This document shows, one piece after another, positions 9,259 to 16,824 of a stretch of DNA of 30,306 nucleotides (positions within the stretch are counted from its first letter, which is position 1; each line of letters begins with the position of its first letter). Below the pieces are notes generated by a model. It was not told the origin of the DNA. It worked only from the letters and a program-made list of their open reading frames with translations, and made no database searches. Source of the stretch: a virus; IMG/VR virus record IMGVR_UViG_3300007346_000136, positions 1 to 30,306 of that record; one strand, 5' to 3'. The translations under genes and the position numbers were made by a program.

Positions 9259-9570
9259 CTAAACACTCTTGCCAATCATGCCCTCTATGTATGACTTAGC
9301 GTGTTTGATATTGATAGCAGGCAGCACACCGTTCTTCATGTCTTCTTCAACGAGATACATGAATGCCTCAACTACCTTACGCTTAGCCTCGTTCATCACT
9401 TGACCGCGAAACCAAAGATGAACTGTGTTACGGGACACCTCTAATGCTTCGGCAACGTAGACGACAGGAAGGTTTGCCTCAACACATAAACGACCAAGCT
9501 GAACACCAAGAAGAGACGGATCACCTTCTTTCAACTTGACTAGTAACTTGGAACCATACGTGCGAGGCAT
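9259..9570 (-). CDS. Helix-turn-helix DNA-binding protein
   Basis: 103 residues. A helix-turn-helix is visible around residues 36-56: VYVAEALEVSRNTVHLWFRG, where the second helix SRNTVHLWF fits an XRE or Tnp-like recognition helix. A helical C-terminus follows (KVVEAFMYLVEEDM). It is likely a sequence-specific regulator or origin-binding accessory factor of the replication block; the target is unknown. It follows the zinc-containing protein at 9574 by 3 bases and is followed by the strong terminator at 9211, so it ends a transcription unit. No good Shine-Dalgarno is seen; translation may be coupled to the upstream gene. Confidence 0.75.
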   Translation of the reverse strand: MPRTYGSKLLVKLKEGDPSLLGVQLGRLCVEANLPVVYVAEALEVSRNTVHLWFRGQVMNEAKRKVVEAFMYLVEEDMKNGVLPAINIKHAKSYIEGMIGKSV

Positions 9571-9573
9571 TGA

Positions 9574-10443
9574 TCAACCCTTCTTCGACCACTTCTTAAT
9601 TACGTCAGCCACTTCACCGGACGCTGCGACAGGCTCGGTTTTCTTAGTCTCTCGCAGTACAGGCTCATCAGAGCTATCGGCAACTTCCTCTGCCTGTGCA
9701 GCAGGGGCAGCAACTTCGGTGCCTTCGTCCTGTTGGTAGACCGTGAGCTTGATAGCACTCTCGGCAGCAGGGCTTTCCTTTTGCCTTTGAATAGTGTCAA
9801 CGTCGGCTTCAGGTACTACCCCAACAGGCGAGAACAGCAGCTTCGGTACAGGTGACTTCGTGTCGAACTGCATCTTAGTTACCACGCGCCCTGCGGAGAT
9901 ATTGTTATTAGCCAACATCTGAATGTAGGGACGGAAAGGCCACTTGCCCCCCTCTTCCTTACCAAAGCAAGACGTAGCCGGTAGCACCAACTGCATCACA
10001 TCGCCATCAGGATTGTTCGGCAGCACGACAGCCGTACGCCACGACAGACGACACGCAGCGCCGCTACCACCTTGGCCTGAACCTTTAACAGACCACTGAC
10101 ACGAGTCACAAGCCGATGCTTGTGGGGTCTTAACCTCGGGGTCGGGCTTCTTAGAGTCAGAAGACCAACAGATTGGAGCGATCTTCTCGCCTTCCTTGTA
10201 CGCACCCGTGTAATAGGTACGGCTTGCGGTGTGGGACATCTTCACAAAGATCACATTCATGTGGCGATCTTCAATCGTGCCGACTTCCTTACCACCTGAC
10301 ATCTTACGGAACACGCCGCCCTTGATAGAGATGCGCTTCGAGCCACCCAAACCACCACCGGCAACTGCGCGGGTATCGTCATCCACGCCGGTCTGAATGT
10401 TGGCGAGTTGGCCCTTAATACTTGCAATGATATCGTTACTCAT
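9574..10443 (-). CDS. Putative zinc-containing single-stranded DNA-binding protein
   Basis: 289 residues. The function is inferred from position (between helicase and primase genes) and composition, not from a clear SSB fold. C92, C112, C115 and C131 form a plausible zinc site (C-x19-C-x2-C-x15-C), as some phage ssDNA-binding proteins have. Aromatic and basic residues are spread through residues 40-200, which could be an OB-like core. After residue 210 the chain is low-complexity and acidic (Glu, Ala, Asp, Ser), then ends in a short basic tail, IKKWSKKG. The start has a good ribosome site (GAGG, 6 bases upstream). Alternatives are a recombination mediator or an unknown replication accessory protein. 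Confidence 0.5.
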   Translation of the reverse strand: MSNDIIASIKGQLANIQTGVDDDTRAVAGGGLGGSKRISIKGGVFRKMSGGKEVGTIEDRHMNVIFVKMSHTASRTYYTGAYKEGEKIAPICWSSDSKKPDPEVKTPQASACDSCQWSVKGSGQGGSGAACRLSWRTAVVLPNNPDGDVMQLVLPATSCFGKEEGGKWPFRPYIQMLANNNISAGRVVTKMQFDTKSPVPKLLFSPVGVVPEADVDTIQRQKESPAAESAIKLTVYQQDEGTEVAAPAAQAEEVADSSDEPVLRETKKTEPVAASGEVADVIKKWSKKG

Positions 10444-10449
10444 AAATCC

Positions 10450-10866
10450 TCACTTACTGGCTTTACGTACTGAAACACCGTACTCACGCATCACGTTAAC
10501 TCCGGGCGGCAACCCATCGTTCTCGTTTTCCCTCAAGAATTCTTTGAAATTACTCTGATGTATACGTCGCTCTAGCAACTGTACGGCTTCGTTGTCTAGA
10601 ACAAACTTATAAAAGTTATCCCAATCTTGGCAGAAGAACCGCTCGTTTAGCTTCCGCATCACGGTGCCGTGCCTAGTCTTTAGACTATCCGCGTTAACTG
10701 CGTTACACATATCAAGCATAACCATTTCTAGCTTAGCCATATCTTCTTTGAGCTTAGCGTCTGCTAGTTCGTATTCGTTACGCAATTTATCTCGCTCTGA
10801 CCGTATTAATAAATACGCTTCGACTAACTGATCTGTATCTCCAACTGAACTACTTGCATCACTCAT
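10450..10866 (-). CDS. Coiled-coil replication/recombination accessory protein, unknown function
   Basis: 138 residues from the ATG at 10866; a GTG one codon earlier is also possible. Residues 15-55 form a charged coiled coil (SERDKLRNEYELADAKLKED). The C-terminal half contains SLKTRHGTVMRK, WDNFYKFVLDNEAVQLLERR and LPPGVNVMREYGVSVRK. This layout (coil, 'K-T-x-x-G-T', W-containing helix, PPG-N) recalls Gp157-like or related small proteins found beside phage helicase and SSB genes, whose role is undefined. The start codon overlaps the helicase stop by 8 bases (ATGAGTGA), which suggests coupled translation with the SNF2 helicase and a shared job. Confidence 0.65.
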   Translation of the reverse strand: MSDASSSVGDTDQLVEAYLLIRSERDKLRNEYELADAKLKEDMAKLEMVMLDMCNAVNADSLKTRHGTVMRKLNERFFCQDWDNFYKFVLDNEAVQLLERRIHQSNFKEFLRENENDGLPPGVNVMREYGVSVRKASK

Positions 10867-12454
10867 CACTAACTTCCTCCAACTCCTGTTTGTACAGGTC
10901 TACTAACTTTTGATGACTATCAACTTTGCCTTGGAGCATTGCGTAAATCTTTCTCTCAACTTCCGATCCACGCAGATGCACCACCGACATCTTATTTACT
11001 TGCCCGACTCTTTCGATACGAGCTATGCACTGTAAATATGTTTCCACACTCATTACCGGAGACCAAAAAACTACCGTGTCTGCTGCCGTCAAAGTTACGC
11101 CGTGTGACGCAGATTGAGGCTGAACAATCAAAACTCTTGGATCAGTTTCAGTTTGAAATCGAGTAATGATTGTGTGCCGATTCTGTGCAGTTACCGCTCC
11201 GTTAATTATGTCGCTCGTCACGCCTTCTTTGGTCAGGTATTCGCTGACTACTTCGATAGCATGAAGGAACGGAACAAATACTACAACCTTATTGGTAGTT
11301 TCTTCAAGCACTTCTTTCAGCGCATTTAGCCTTGGTGAGATGTCGAACTGAATGACATCGTGCTTGTCTGTGTAAACCGCACCGGCTGATATCTGTAAGA
11401 GTTTATTCAACGCAGCAGCCGCATTAACGGCGGAGACTTGCTCCCCCGCTGCCTCTATGAGTAATTGTTTTTTAAGCGATGTGTAGTACTTAGTAACTTG
11501 TGGCGTAAGCGGTACGTCTCGGGTTTGATAAATAATTTCTGGCAGATCCAAACATTCTTGCTTGGTATATCTAATCGCTGGCTGTAATGCACGGTGTACT
11601 TCTGAAGTAGAACATTGTTTAGCTATCCATTTGAACTTACTGATAGACACCATCACTCGATCACGCCAAGCAGTTGAAAACTTCGGCACTCGGTTCGGAC
11701 TAACTAACTTAGCTAACCCAAACGCATCGACCGGAGACTGCGCCGCAGGCGTACCCGTCAACATCCAAAGCCACGTGTCAGGGGTGAGTAACTTAGAAAG
11801 GTTCTTCCATCGCTTCGTACTTGGAGTCTTATAAGCGTTGGCTTCATCAATTACGATAAGATCAAAGTTAGCTTGCTTGAGTTCGTCTAGCACCACGGCT
11901 GTGCCGTCGTAATTAATAATCGTGAAGTCGTAATTCTCTTCGAGTATCTTCTTGCGCTTACGTGCGCTGCCGTGCGCTACGCCACAAGTTCTGTGCATAG
12001 CTGTTTTAAATATGTCTGACTGCCACGCTGAATACATAATCGACAAGGGACATATGACTAGGACTTTCTTGATGACGCCAATCTTCATCAAGTAATCTGC
12101 AGCCCACACAACGGCAGAGGTCTTACCTGTACCCGCTTCGTTAAAACAAAAAGCGCGTTGTCTTAGAGATAGAAAGTGCGCGGTGTCACGCTGATGCTCA
12201 AACGGTTTGTGTATTCCGGGCCAGTCGTAGTCCCTCTGCATAGGCGACGGCACTTTAGGAATGTTTTGGTTGGGCAGGTATCGGTCTAAATAATTAGCCA
12301 AAGCCCGCATCTCTTCGTGGTCCCAACAGATAAGAATTTCTTTATTATGCTTGTTATCTTTTATTACTTCGCTCCGTTTAATCTGTTGGGTAATTTCGGA
12401 GGCGAACGTATTAGAGGCGGTGATATGTACCGCCGAGTTATCGACTATTTGCAT
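10859..12454 (-). CDS. SNF2/superfamily 2 DNA helicase
   Basis: 531 residues, a full-length minimal SNF2-type ATPase. Motifs in order: a Q-like HQRDTAHFL near 88; motif I EAGTGKT (106-112); motif II DEAN (203-206), a variant of DEAH; motif III TGTP (233-236); and in the second RecA lobe VVVFVPFLHAIEVV, then motifs V/VI in ASHGVTLTAADTVVFWSPV and QCIARIERVGQ with its arginine finger. Such phage proteins are double-strand translocases or helicases used in replication or recombination. It begins the sub-block helicase, coiled-coil protein, zinc protein, HTH. The upstream gap holds a nested hairpin. The start has only a weak AGGT ribosome site. Confidence 0.9.
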   Translation of the reverse strand: MQIVDNSAVHITASNTFASEITQQIKRSEVIKDNKHNKEILICWDHEEMRALANYLDRYLPNQNIPKVPSPMQRDYDWPGIHKPFEHQRDTAHFLSLRQRAFCFNEAGTGKTSAVVWAADYLMKIGVIKKVLVICPLSIMYSAWQSDIFKTAMHRTCGVAHGSARKRKKILEENYDFTIINYDGTAVVLDELKQANFDLIVIDEANAYKTPSTKRWKNLSKLLTPDTWLWMLTGTPAAQSPVDAFGLAKLVSPNRVPKFSTAWRDRVMVSISKFKWIAKQCSTSEVHRALQPAIRYTKQECLDLPEIIYQTRDVPLTPQVTKYYTSLKKQLLIEAAGEQVSAVNAAAALNKLLQISAGAVYTDKHDVIQFDISPRLNALKEVLEETTNKVVVFVPFLHAIEVVSEYLTKEGVTSDIINGAVTAQNRHTIITRFQTETDPRVLIVQPQSASHGVTLTAADTVVFWSPVMSVETYLQCIARIERVGQVNKMSVVHLRGSEVERKIYAMLQGKVDSHQKLVDLYKQELEEVSDE

Positions 12455-12551
12455 ACTGTACCTACTGTTAAGAAGCCCGTATCGTGGGCCAGACGGTCAA
12501 TGTATGAGCCGCATAGGGAGGTGTAACCCATAAAGCTCACCATCAACAAGC

Positions 12552-12600
12552 GCAGACTTGGGAGAAAAGTGGGGGAAATGCTCCCTAAAAATTAGTCTGC
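12552..12600 (-). other. Nested inverted repeat upstream of the SNF2 helicase gene
   Basis: GCAGACT (12552-12558) pairs with AGTCTGC (12594-12600), and inside it GGGAG (12560-12564) pairs with CTCCC (12581-12585). It lies in the only sizeable gap of this part of the block (12455-12608), between the HNH-like gene and the helicase gene. There is no T-run at its end, so it is not a normal terminator. An RNA-processing or translational control element is possible. Confidence 0.45.
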
Positions 12601-12608
12601 ACAGAAAC

Positions 12609-12890
12609 TTACTTTACCGCCCCACTTGAGGTCCTGCGAAATGACCTGTTGCGACGAACAGATTGTATCGTATACCCATCCTTATTAGTACCGCCCTTCG
12701 ATAACGGCTTCTTGTGGGCAATGTCTTTGCCTTCACGCCGATCAGCCTTACCGTTTTTGTTACGGTCTACACCGTTCTTGTCCACTTTACGTCGGGCGCG
12801 TTGACGCTCCATACGATCAGAGTGTTCCCCGCGAGCTTTCTGCTGTTGGTACTCTTTCTTGTATGGGCGTGGTTTGTTCACGTACGGCAT
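12609..12890 (-). CDS. Small HNH-endonuclease-like protein
   Basis: 93 residues, very basic. Residues 54-82 (REGKDIAHKKPLSKGG, then NRSF) match the core of small phage HNH proteins, where D-[IV]-x-H-x-x-P-x-S-x-G-G-T and N-R-S-F are typical; the second histidine of a classic HNH is not obvious. The N-terminus, MPYVNKPRPYKKEYQQQK, looks conserved-type, and a GGAG ribosome site 7 bases upstream supports the ATG at 12890, even though it overlaps the preceding gene by 74 bases. The lysine-rich middle could bind DNA. It may be a nicking or packaging-linked nuclease, or a degenerate DNA-binding relative. Confidence 0.65.
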   Translation of the reverse strand: MPYVNKPRPYKKEYQQQKARGEHSDRMERQRARRKVDKNGVDRNKNGKADRREGKDIAHKKPLSKGGTNKDGYTIQSVRRNRSFRRTSSGAVK

Positions 12891-13212
12891 CTAGATTCTC
12901 CTGTGGAACCCAACATGTTGCTATTAATACTCTCTGGTTACGCCCTGATTTTCCCGGCTTGCGCGTTCCTGAATCTATAATCATACCCTTATCTAAAAGT
13001 GCGCGGTATCTAGCGGTGATAGAGCTGTATGGGTATCTAGGGTACATGTCTCTTACATTATCGCTTATACACCCATTTATACCGTAAGATTTTATCGCCT
13101 CATAAACCATTCTTTCTAACTTGGTTGTATCAACAGAATACGCTGCTTCATGGCTTGTATCTGGGTCATACCTACGAACCAACAAAAACGGATCTGTGCC
13201 ATACTCAGTCAT
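12817..13212 (-). CDS. Winged-helix-like DNA-binding protein
   Basis: 131 residues. RYDPDTSHEAAYSVD near the N-terminus is a recurring phage motif ('DPDTS-x-EAA') found at the start of small winged-helix proteins. It is followed by helices (LERMVYEAIKSYG), a turn-helix segment (ISDNVRDMYPRYPYSSITAR) and a wing-like strand (LLDKGMIIDSG ... GRNQRVLIATCW). It is probably a DNA-binding regulator; partner and target are unknown. GGGAG lies 8 bases before the start. The last 25 codons overlap the next gene in another frame; this tail looks unconserved in type and may be dispensable. Confidence 0.65.
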   Translation of the reverse strand: MTEYGTDPFLLVRRYDPDTSHEAAYSVDTTKLERMVYEAIKSYGINGCISDNVRDMYPRYPYSSITARYRALLDKGMIIDSGTRKPGKSGRNQRVLIATCWVPQENLDAVREQTTPIQERVPTAESSRGTL

Positions 13213-13213
13213 A

Positions 13214-13867
13214 CTATTTCTCCCTATAAAACTTACAACTACTTACCGGACACCACCCGCACAGCCCACCTGCTTTGGCAGGCCAGACAGCATTTTCAAA
13301 AGCAATCTCTAAGCGTTTCAAGTCCGGTTCAAAAAGCGCCCAAAGACTATCTACATCTTCGCGTTTATACCTTTCGTCTATAAACGTACTGTGCATCACA
13401 AACAGCAAACCAGCTTTAATTAACTCAACTTCAGGAAAGTGCACAAACGTCATCAACGCCATCAACTTTAACTGTTTTGGGTCGGGGTACTTATTGCTGC
13501 CCGTTTTGTAATCCACGATGTAAGCGGAGTTCCCATCGACGATGAGTAGGTCAACGACCCCACGTACCCATCGGTCATCTGCCTTGAAGCCGCAAGGTTT
13601 TTTATCACGGTCGAGCGCCATCTCGTGCTCGCAATACCGAGTGCCCGGTATGTCCAATAAGGCATCGACTTGTGGCTTAAAGATCTCATAATTCTTGGCT
13701 AACGGCGTACCGTCTCTGACGTAATCCTCTAACGCTTTGTGTACAGCAGTCCCATATAGCATCTGTTCGGATGCGCGCTTCTCAAAGTCCTTCGCTACCT
13801 TAGTGTGGTAATACTGCTTCGGACAATTGATAAAGTCTTTAAGACTACTGAATGACCACTGGATCAC
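13214..13867 (-). CDS. PD-(D/E)XK exonuclease, Cas4/RecB-like with iron-sulphur cysteines
   Basis: 217 residues from a GTG start. The nuclease core is clear: YGTAVHKALE (H43), GVVDLLI (D106), VDYKTG (D119, K121) and a following Q132-containing helix, the RecB/Cas4 order. C15 (INCPKQYY) together with C203, C206 and C211 (CGWCPVSSC) gives the four-cysteine arrangement that holds a 4Fe-4S cluster in Cas4 and AddB-type nucleases. Phage versions are thought to process DNA ends during replication or recombination. The start overlaps the stop of the next upstream gene by four bases (GTGA), so the two nuclease-like genes are translationally coupled. No cas1 or cas2 is present, so a CRISPR role is not suggested. 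Confidence 0.85.
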   Translation of the reverse strand: MIQWSFSSLKDFINCPKQYYHTKVAKDFEKRASEQMLYGTAVHKALEDYVRDGTPLAKNYEIFKPQVDALLDIPGTRYCEHEMALDRDKKPCGFKADDRWVRGVVDLLIVDGNSAYIVDYKTGSNKYPDPKQLKLMALMTFVHFPEVELIKAGLLFVMHSTFIDERYKREDVDSLWALFEPDLKRLEIAFENAVWPAKAGGLCGWCPVSSCKFYREK

Positions 13868-14286
13868 TTAATCACCACAAACTTATCAGACGGAATATAA
13901 ACAACCGGTTCAATGTCCCCGTTTTGTCCCCGAGAGTTACCGCCTATCTTGGCATCTAACTCTAAATCTTCCTTTGAAAGATTTACATAAGTTAACTCGT
14001 CGGGCCATTCAATTATGAGAAACACCGGTCGATTTGTCTGCCTAGCAAAGTCCTTCATTCGGTAGTACTTGGCGGCGCTCAAGAGCGCAGTGTCGTACTT
14101 CTTGTGTCGTTTCTTAAACTCCCCATAAGCAAGCACATCACTCTGGCGGCTGAATACCCAATCCACCGGATACAAAAACTCTGATAACTTGTGAACCTCG
14201 CAGTCCCACTTGCTCGCCAATAGCTGAGCTACTCTACCCTCGTTCTGCAAGTCTTCTTCGGTTTCGTTTCGCGGTCGCCAATTCAC
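13864..14286 (-). CDS. Small PD-(D/E)XK-like nuclease candidate
   Basis: 140 residues. I choose the GTG at 14286: it overlaps the polymerase stop as TAGTG and has GGAG at the right distance, while a TTG two codons earlier would sit on top of that site. By eye the protein fits a compact nuclease fold: E16 in the first helix, YPVD with D42, then LAYGEFK with E56-x-K58, followed by a helix (TALLSAAKYYRMKDFARQ) and strand (RPVFLIIEW). This spacing, D-x13-E-x-K, is standard for PD-(D/E)XK enzymes. The family is not recognised. It sits between DNA polymerase and the Cas4-like nuclease, coupled to both, which supports a replication or repair role. Confidence 0.65.
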   Translation of the reverse strand: MNWRPRNETEEDLQNEGRVAQLLASKWDCEVHKLSEFLYPVDWVFSRQSDVLAYGEFKKRHKKYDTALLSAAKYYRMKDFARQTNRPVFLIIEWPDELTYVNLSKEDLELDAKIGGNSRGQNGDIEPVVYIPSDKFVVIK

Positions 14287-16145
14287 TAACAATCTCCATA
14301 CGACTGCCCGTAGTTTGCTTCACACGCAACAGGTAGTCCCGCTGCCCAATCAGGAGGAGTAGACATAACTTTCGTAATAAATCCAACAGCTTGGTCTAAT
14401 TCCTTCTCAGGTGCGACAATGACAGCCGCATCGTGAACTGTCAAGACAGGGCGATACCGCTCCCTGATTCTCAACATTTGCTCACCCACAATGATCCGAG
14501 CAAGAGCTTGCACGATGTTCTCAACCATCGCGCCGCCCCATATACTTACGATGCCTTTGCGAGATTTGTAAGCGTACTTGTTGTCACGTAACCTCAAATC
14601 CGGATATCGTATAAAAAGTTCGTTGGGGAGAAGTATCCCCGATTGAGTAATTCGTACAACACCGTGCTTGCCTATCGTATAAGGTTGTAATCCACGAGGC
14701 CACGACACAATGTGCTGGAGCGAACTCTCACATTCGCGCCACAATGCAGGGATCTTATCGTTCGCTTGCCGATACAGATCGACAATGCGTTTGCATTCCT
14801 CCTCGGGCAGGTCAGCCCCCGGCGGTTGGGTCTTGAGAGTGTGCCGTAACTTCGCTGCCCCTGTGCCGTAACCAAGGCCAAGGATGCAGGTCTTACCTAC
14901 GAATCTTTCTATCGGATTCTCTTTACTGATAGGTTTCTTATATATCTTGGTAGCGAACAGCGAGTACACATCCTCGCCCCGTGCAAACTGCTCGACCACA
15001 TCGTCCTGTCCTGCAAGCCAAGCTAATACACGGGCTTCGATCTGTGAGCTATCACAATTAATAACCACGTGCCCATCAGGTGCTACGACTGAATTCTTCA
15101 GCGCTTTCTTTTTCTTATCACGGCTAGGTAAGTTCTGAAAGTTAACGGCATCCGCACCGGCCCAACGCCCCGTGTGAGCACCGTAATACTTGAGCGGGAT
15201 AGGTAGTAACCCTTTGTTTCGCGCCCCGATATTAATGAAGCGTTCGATGCGAGACTCTTCTATCGTGGACTTCGTACCCAACCTAACAGAGCAAAGCTGT
15301 TGAATGTGCGCCTCACCGTTCTCAAGAAGATCAATAAAACCTTCGTCGTTTTTCGCAAGTGCATAAGTTTCTTTCCCTGTTGTCGGACTCATCTTCATCG
15401 GAGGCTCAATGTTAAAGTCTTTCAAGATGGCAGCGAACTGCGGATTGCTGGCGAGTTTCTTTCGGACTTCTTCTTCCTGATCAACTTCAAGTAAATTCAT
15501 CAAGCCGCGTAACAGTGCAGACTTCTCCTGTTTAATTTCTTTAAGACGCTCAACTAGTAGTGCGTCGTTAACCCGCAACACCGGCTCGGTGTACATCCGT
15601 AGGGTCATGTCGATTAAGTCTAGCTCTGACTGCGGGAAGTGATCAGCTAAAAAAACATTAAACAGTTTGAAAGTCAGGTCTACGTCGTTTATGCAATAGC
15701 TCGCATAGCGATTCATCTCTTCGGCAGAGAAGTCAGACCGCTTCTTGCCCATCGCATTACCGACCTCTGTACCTTTCTGTCCTAACTGATACCGCTCAGC
15801 CAACTTCGCCAAAGATCCACCGGCATCCACACCGTGCTTGGCTCGTGCCATACACAACGTATCAAAGTAATAGGCAGGGATGATGTCAAAAGTCCAAGCG
15901 AGTATCGCCCCGTCAAAATACGTGTTATGGCAGAGTAATGCGGAGTTCTTCCAATCCACCTGATTCAGCCACGCCTTGATCTCAGCATGAGTGCCACTGA
16001 ACCACTGCGTCTCATCGTCATCGATCTTCATGCCAACACCGATCACCTCAAAGCGAGGATCACGGATGTACTCTTCAGTCGTTAGCCTTGTCAGGCTAAA
16101 GTCCTTGGCATAGTACGTCTCAAAATCTAACGTCACAAAACTCAT
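14286..16145 (-). CDS. polA: DNA polymerase, family A, with 3'-5' exonuclease domain
   Basis: 619 residues, the usual size of phage Pol I-like enzymes lacking a 5' nuclease. Exonuclease motifs: DFET (D7, E9), HNTYFD (H73, D78) and Y150-x3-D154. Polymerase motifs: TGRW (325-328); motif A CDSSQIEAR with D365; motif B R414-x3-K418-x3-L422-G-x2-Y426-G; motif C VHDA with H571 and D572. The residue matching E. coli Phe762 is Leu422, a type common in aquatic phage polymerases. Motif C has Ala where most enzymes have Glu (HDE), but the catalytic Asp is kept. It is the main replicase, working with the primase-helicase. Its ATG overlaps the preceding 59-codon gene as ATGA. Confidence 0.95.
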   Translation of the reverse strand: MSFVTLDFETYYAKDFSLTRLTTEEYIRDPRFEVIGVGMKIDDDETQWFSGTHAEIKAWLNQVDWKNSALLCHNTYFDGAILAWTFDIIPAYYFDTLCMARAKHGVDAGGSLAKLAERYQLGQKGTEVGNAMGKKRSDFSAEEMNRYASYCINDVDLTFKLFNVFLADHFPQSELDLIDMTLRMYTEPVLRVNDALLVERLKEIKQEKSALLRGLMNLLEVDQEEEVRKKLASNPQFAAILKDFNIEPPMKMSPTTGKETYALAKNDEGFIDLLENGEAHIQQLCSVRLGTKSTIEESRIERFINIGARNKGLLPIPLKYYGAHTGRWAGADAVNFQNLPSRDKKKKALKNSVVAPDGHVVINCDSSQIEARVLAWLAGQDDVVEQFARGEDVYSLFATKIYKKPISKENPIERFVGKTCILGLGYGTGAAKLRHTLKTQPPGADLPEEECKRIVDLYRQANDKIPALWRECESSLQHIVSWPRGLQPYTIGKHGVVRITQSGILLPNELFIRYPDLRLRDNKYAYKSRKGIVSIWGGAMVENIVQALARIIVGEQMLRIRERYRPVLTVHDAAVIVAPEKELDQAVGFITKVMSTPPDWAAGLPVACEANYGQSYGDC

Positions 16146-16321
16146 TTCTTACTCTTCTTACTCAGTCGTTCCACTTCTTTTCGTAGGAAAACGATCTCGT
16201 CGTAACACGCCCACAGGACGCCACCCACGGTCAAAAACTTCATCTCTGTCGTGGTTCCTATATCGTTTATCTCTTGCGGGAGATCACGAATAAGATCAAG
16301 TACGTCTTCTTCAGTAGGCAT
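16142..16321 (-). CDS. 59-residue protein of unknown function, coupled to DNA polymerase
   Basis: An open frame of 59 codons starting MPTEEDVLDLIRDLPQEIND and ending in a basic tail, LSKKSKK. It is joined to both neighbours: its ATG overlaps the previous stop as TGATG, and its TGA overlaps the polymerase ATG as ATGA. Such double coupling makes a chance frame unlikely. The C-terminal DEIVFLRKEVERL is a short amphipathic coil and resembles EVTYLRKEIEDL at the end of the neighbouring 76-residue protein, so the two may be related or may pair. Function unknown. Confidence 0.7.
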   Translation of the reverse strand: MPTEEDVLDLIRDLPQEINDIGTTTEMKFLTVGGVLWACYDEIVFLRKEVERLSKKSKK

Positions 16322-16551
16322 CAGGGAACTCCGTGAGTGTACAAATCCTCAATTTCTTTTCTCAAGTAAGTCACTTCTGCCTGAAGCGTTTTGATCTCCT
16401 GCTCGACCACCATTGCTTCTTTGAACAGCCCACGCCCACGCATATTAGCGAGCGCGGTTTCTAACCTCATCCCTTGCGTCTGATCATAACGCCACGGCAT
16501 CTTCTCCATCTCGCGCTTCCAAGAACCTGCTTCGCTCTCGTTGTCGATCAT
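16321..16551 (-). CDS. 76-residue coiled-coil protein of unknown function
   Basis: Charged, helical and without known domains. Residues 1-30 contain two Trp (GSWKREMEKMPWRYD), and residues 40-70 form a coiled coil ending in EVTYLRKEIEDLYTHG. The end resembles that of the next gene's product (see 16142-16321). A GGAG precedes the ATG by 9 bases. It belongs to a string of three small genes between the glycosyltransferase-like gene and the DNA polymerase; an accessory or structural role in the replication complex is possible but not shown. Confidence 0.65.
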   Translation of the reverse strand: MIDNESEAGSWKREMEKMPWRYDQTQGMRLETALANMRGRGLFKEAMVVEQEIKTLQAEVTYLRKEIEDLYTHGVP

Positions 16552-16554
16552 GGC

Positions 16555-16824
16555 TCATTCTCCTTTAATCCTCAGTTCTGTTTCAGCAATCGTCACATCA
16601 CGCACCAAGACCAAGAGCTTACTCATCACCTGACTCTGTGTCTTCTCTTTGCCTTCTCGGTGTGCTTCATCAAACTGCTTCGCCATACTCTCAATCATCT
16701 GCCAATCGATGAAAGAAAGATTTAAATCATCTCCGATCTGCGCCCACACTTTTTCTTGTGGCGGCATAGGCATACGGTGCTCGGGCTTAACATCTAAATA
16801 AGAAACGTCGTCTTCGTTATCCAT
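16555..16824 (-). CDS. 89-residue hypothetical protein
   Basis: Start chosen at 16824, where ATG overlaps the stop of the previous gene as TAATG and is preceded by GAGGAGA at good distance; longer forms starting at 16872 lie within the upstream gene and have no such support. The protein begins MDNEDDVSYLDVKPEHRMPM, is acidic at the N-terminus, then helical (FIDWQMIESMAKQFDEAH, MSKLLVLVRDVTIAETELR). No domain is recognised. Its coupling means it is co-translated with the TPR glycosyltransferase-like protein. Confidence 0.7.
   Translation of the reverse strand: MDNEDDVSYLDVKPEHRMPMPPQEKVWAQIGDDLNLSFIDWQMIESMAKQFDEAHREGKEKTQSQVMSKLLVLVRDVTIAETELRIKGE

Noticed and set aside
10801-10820. Degenerate relative of the 20-bp palindrome (CCGTATTAATAAATACGCTT)
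   Set aside because: One arm is imperfect and it lies within a coding sequence in normal codons (EAYLLIR), unlike the border position of the nine copies.
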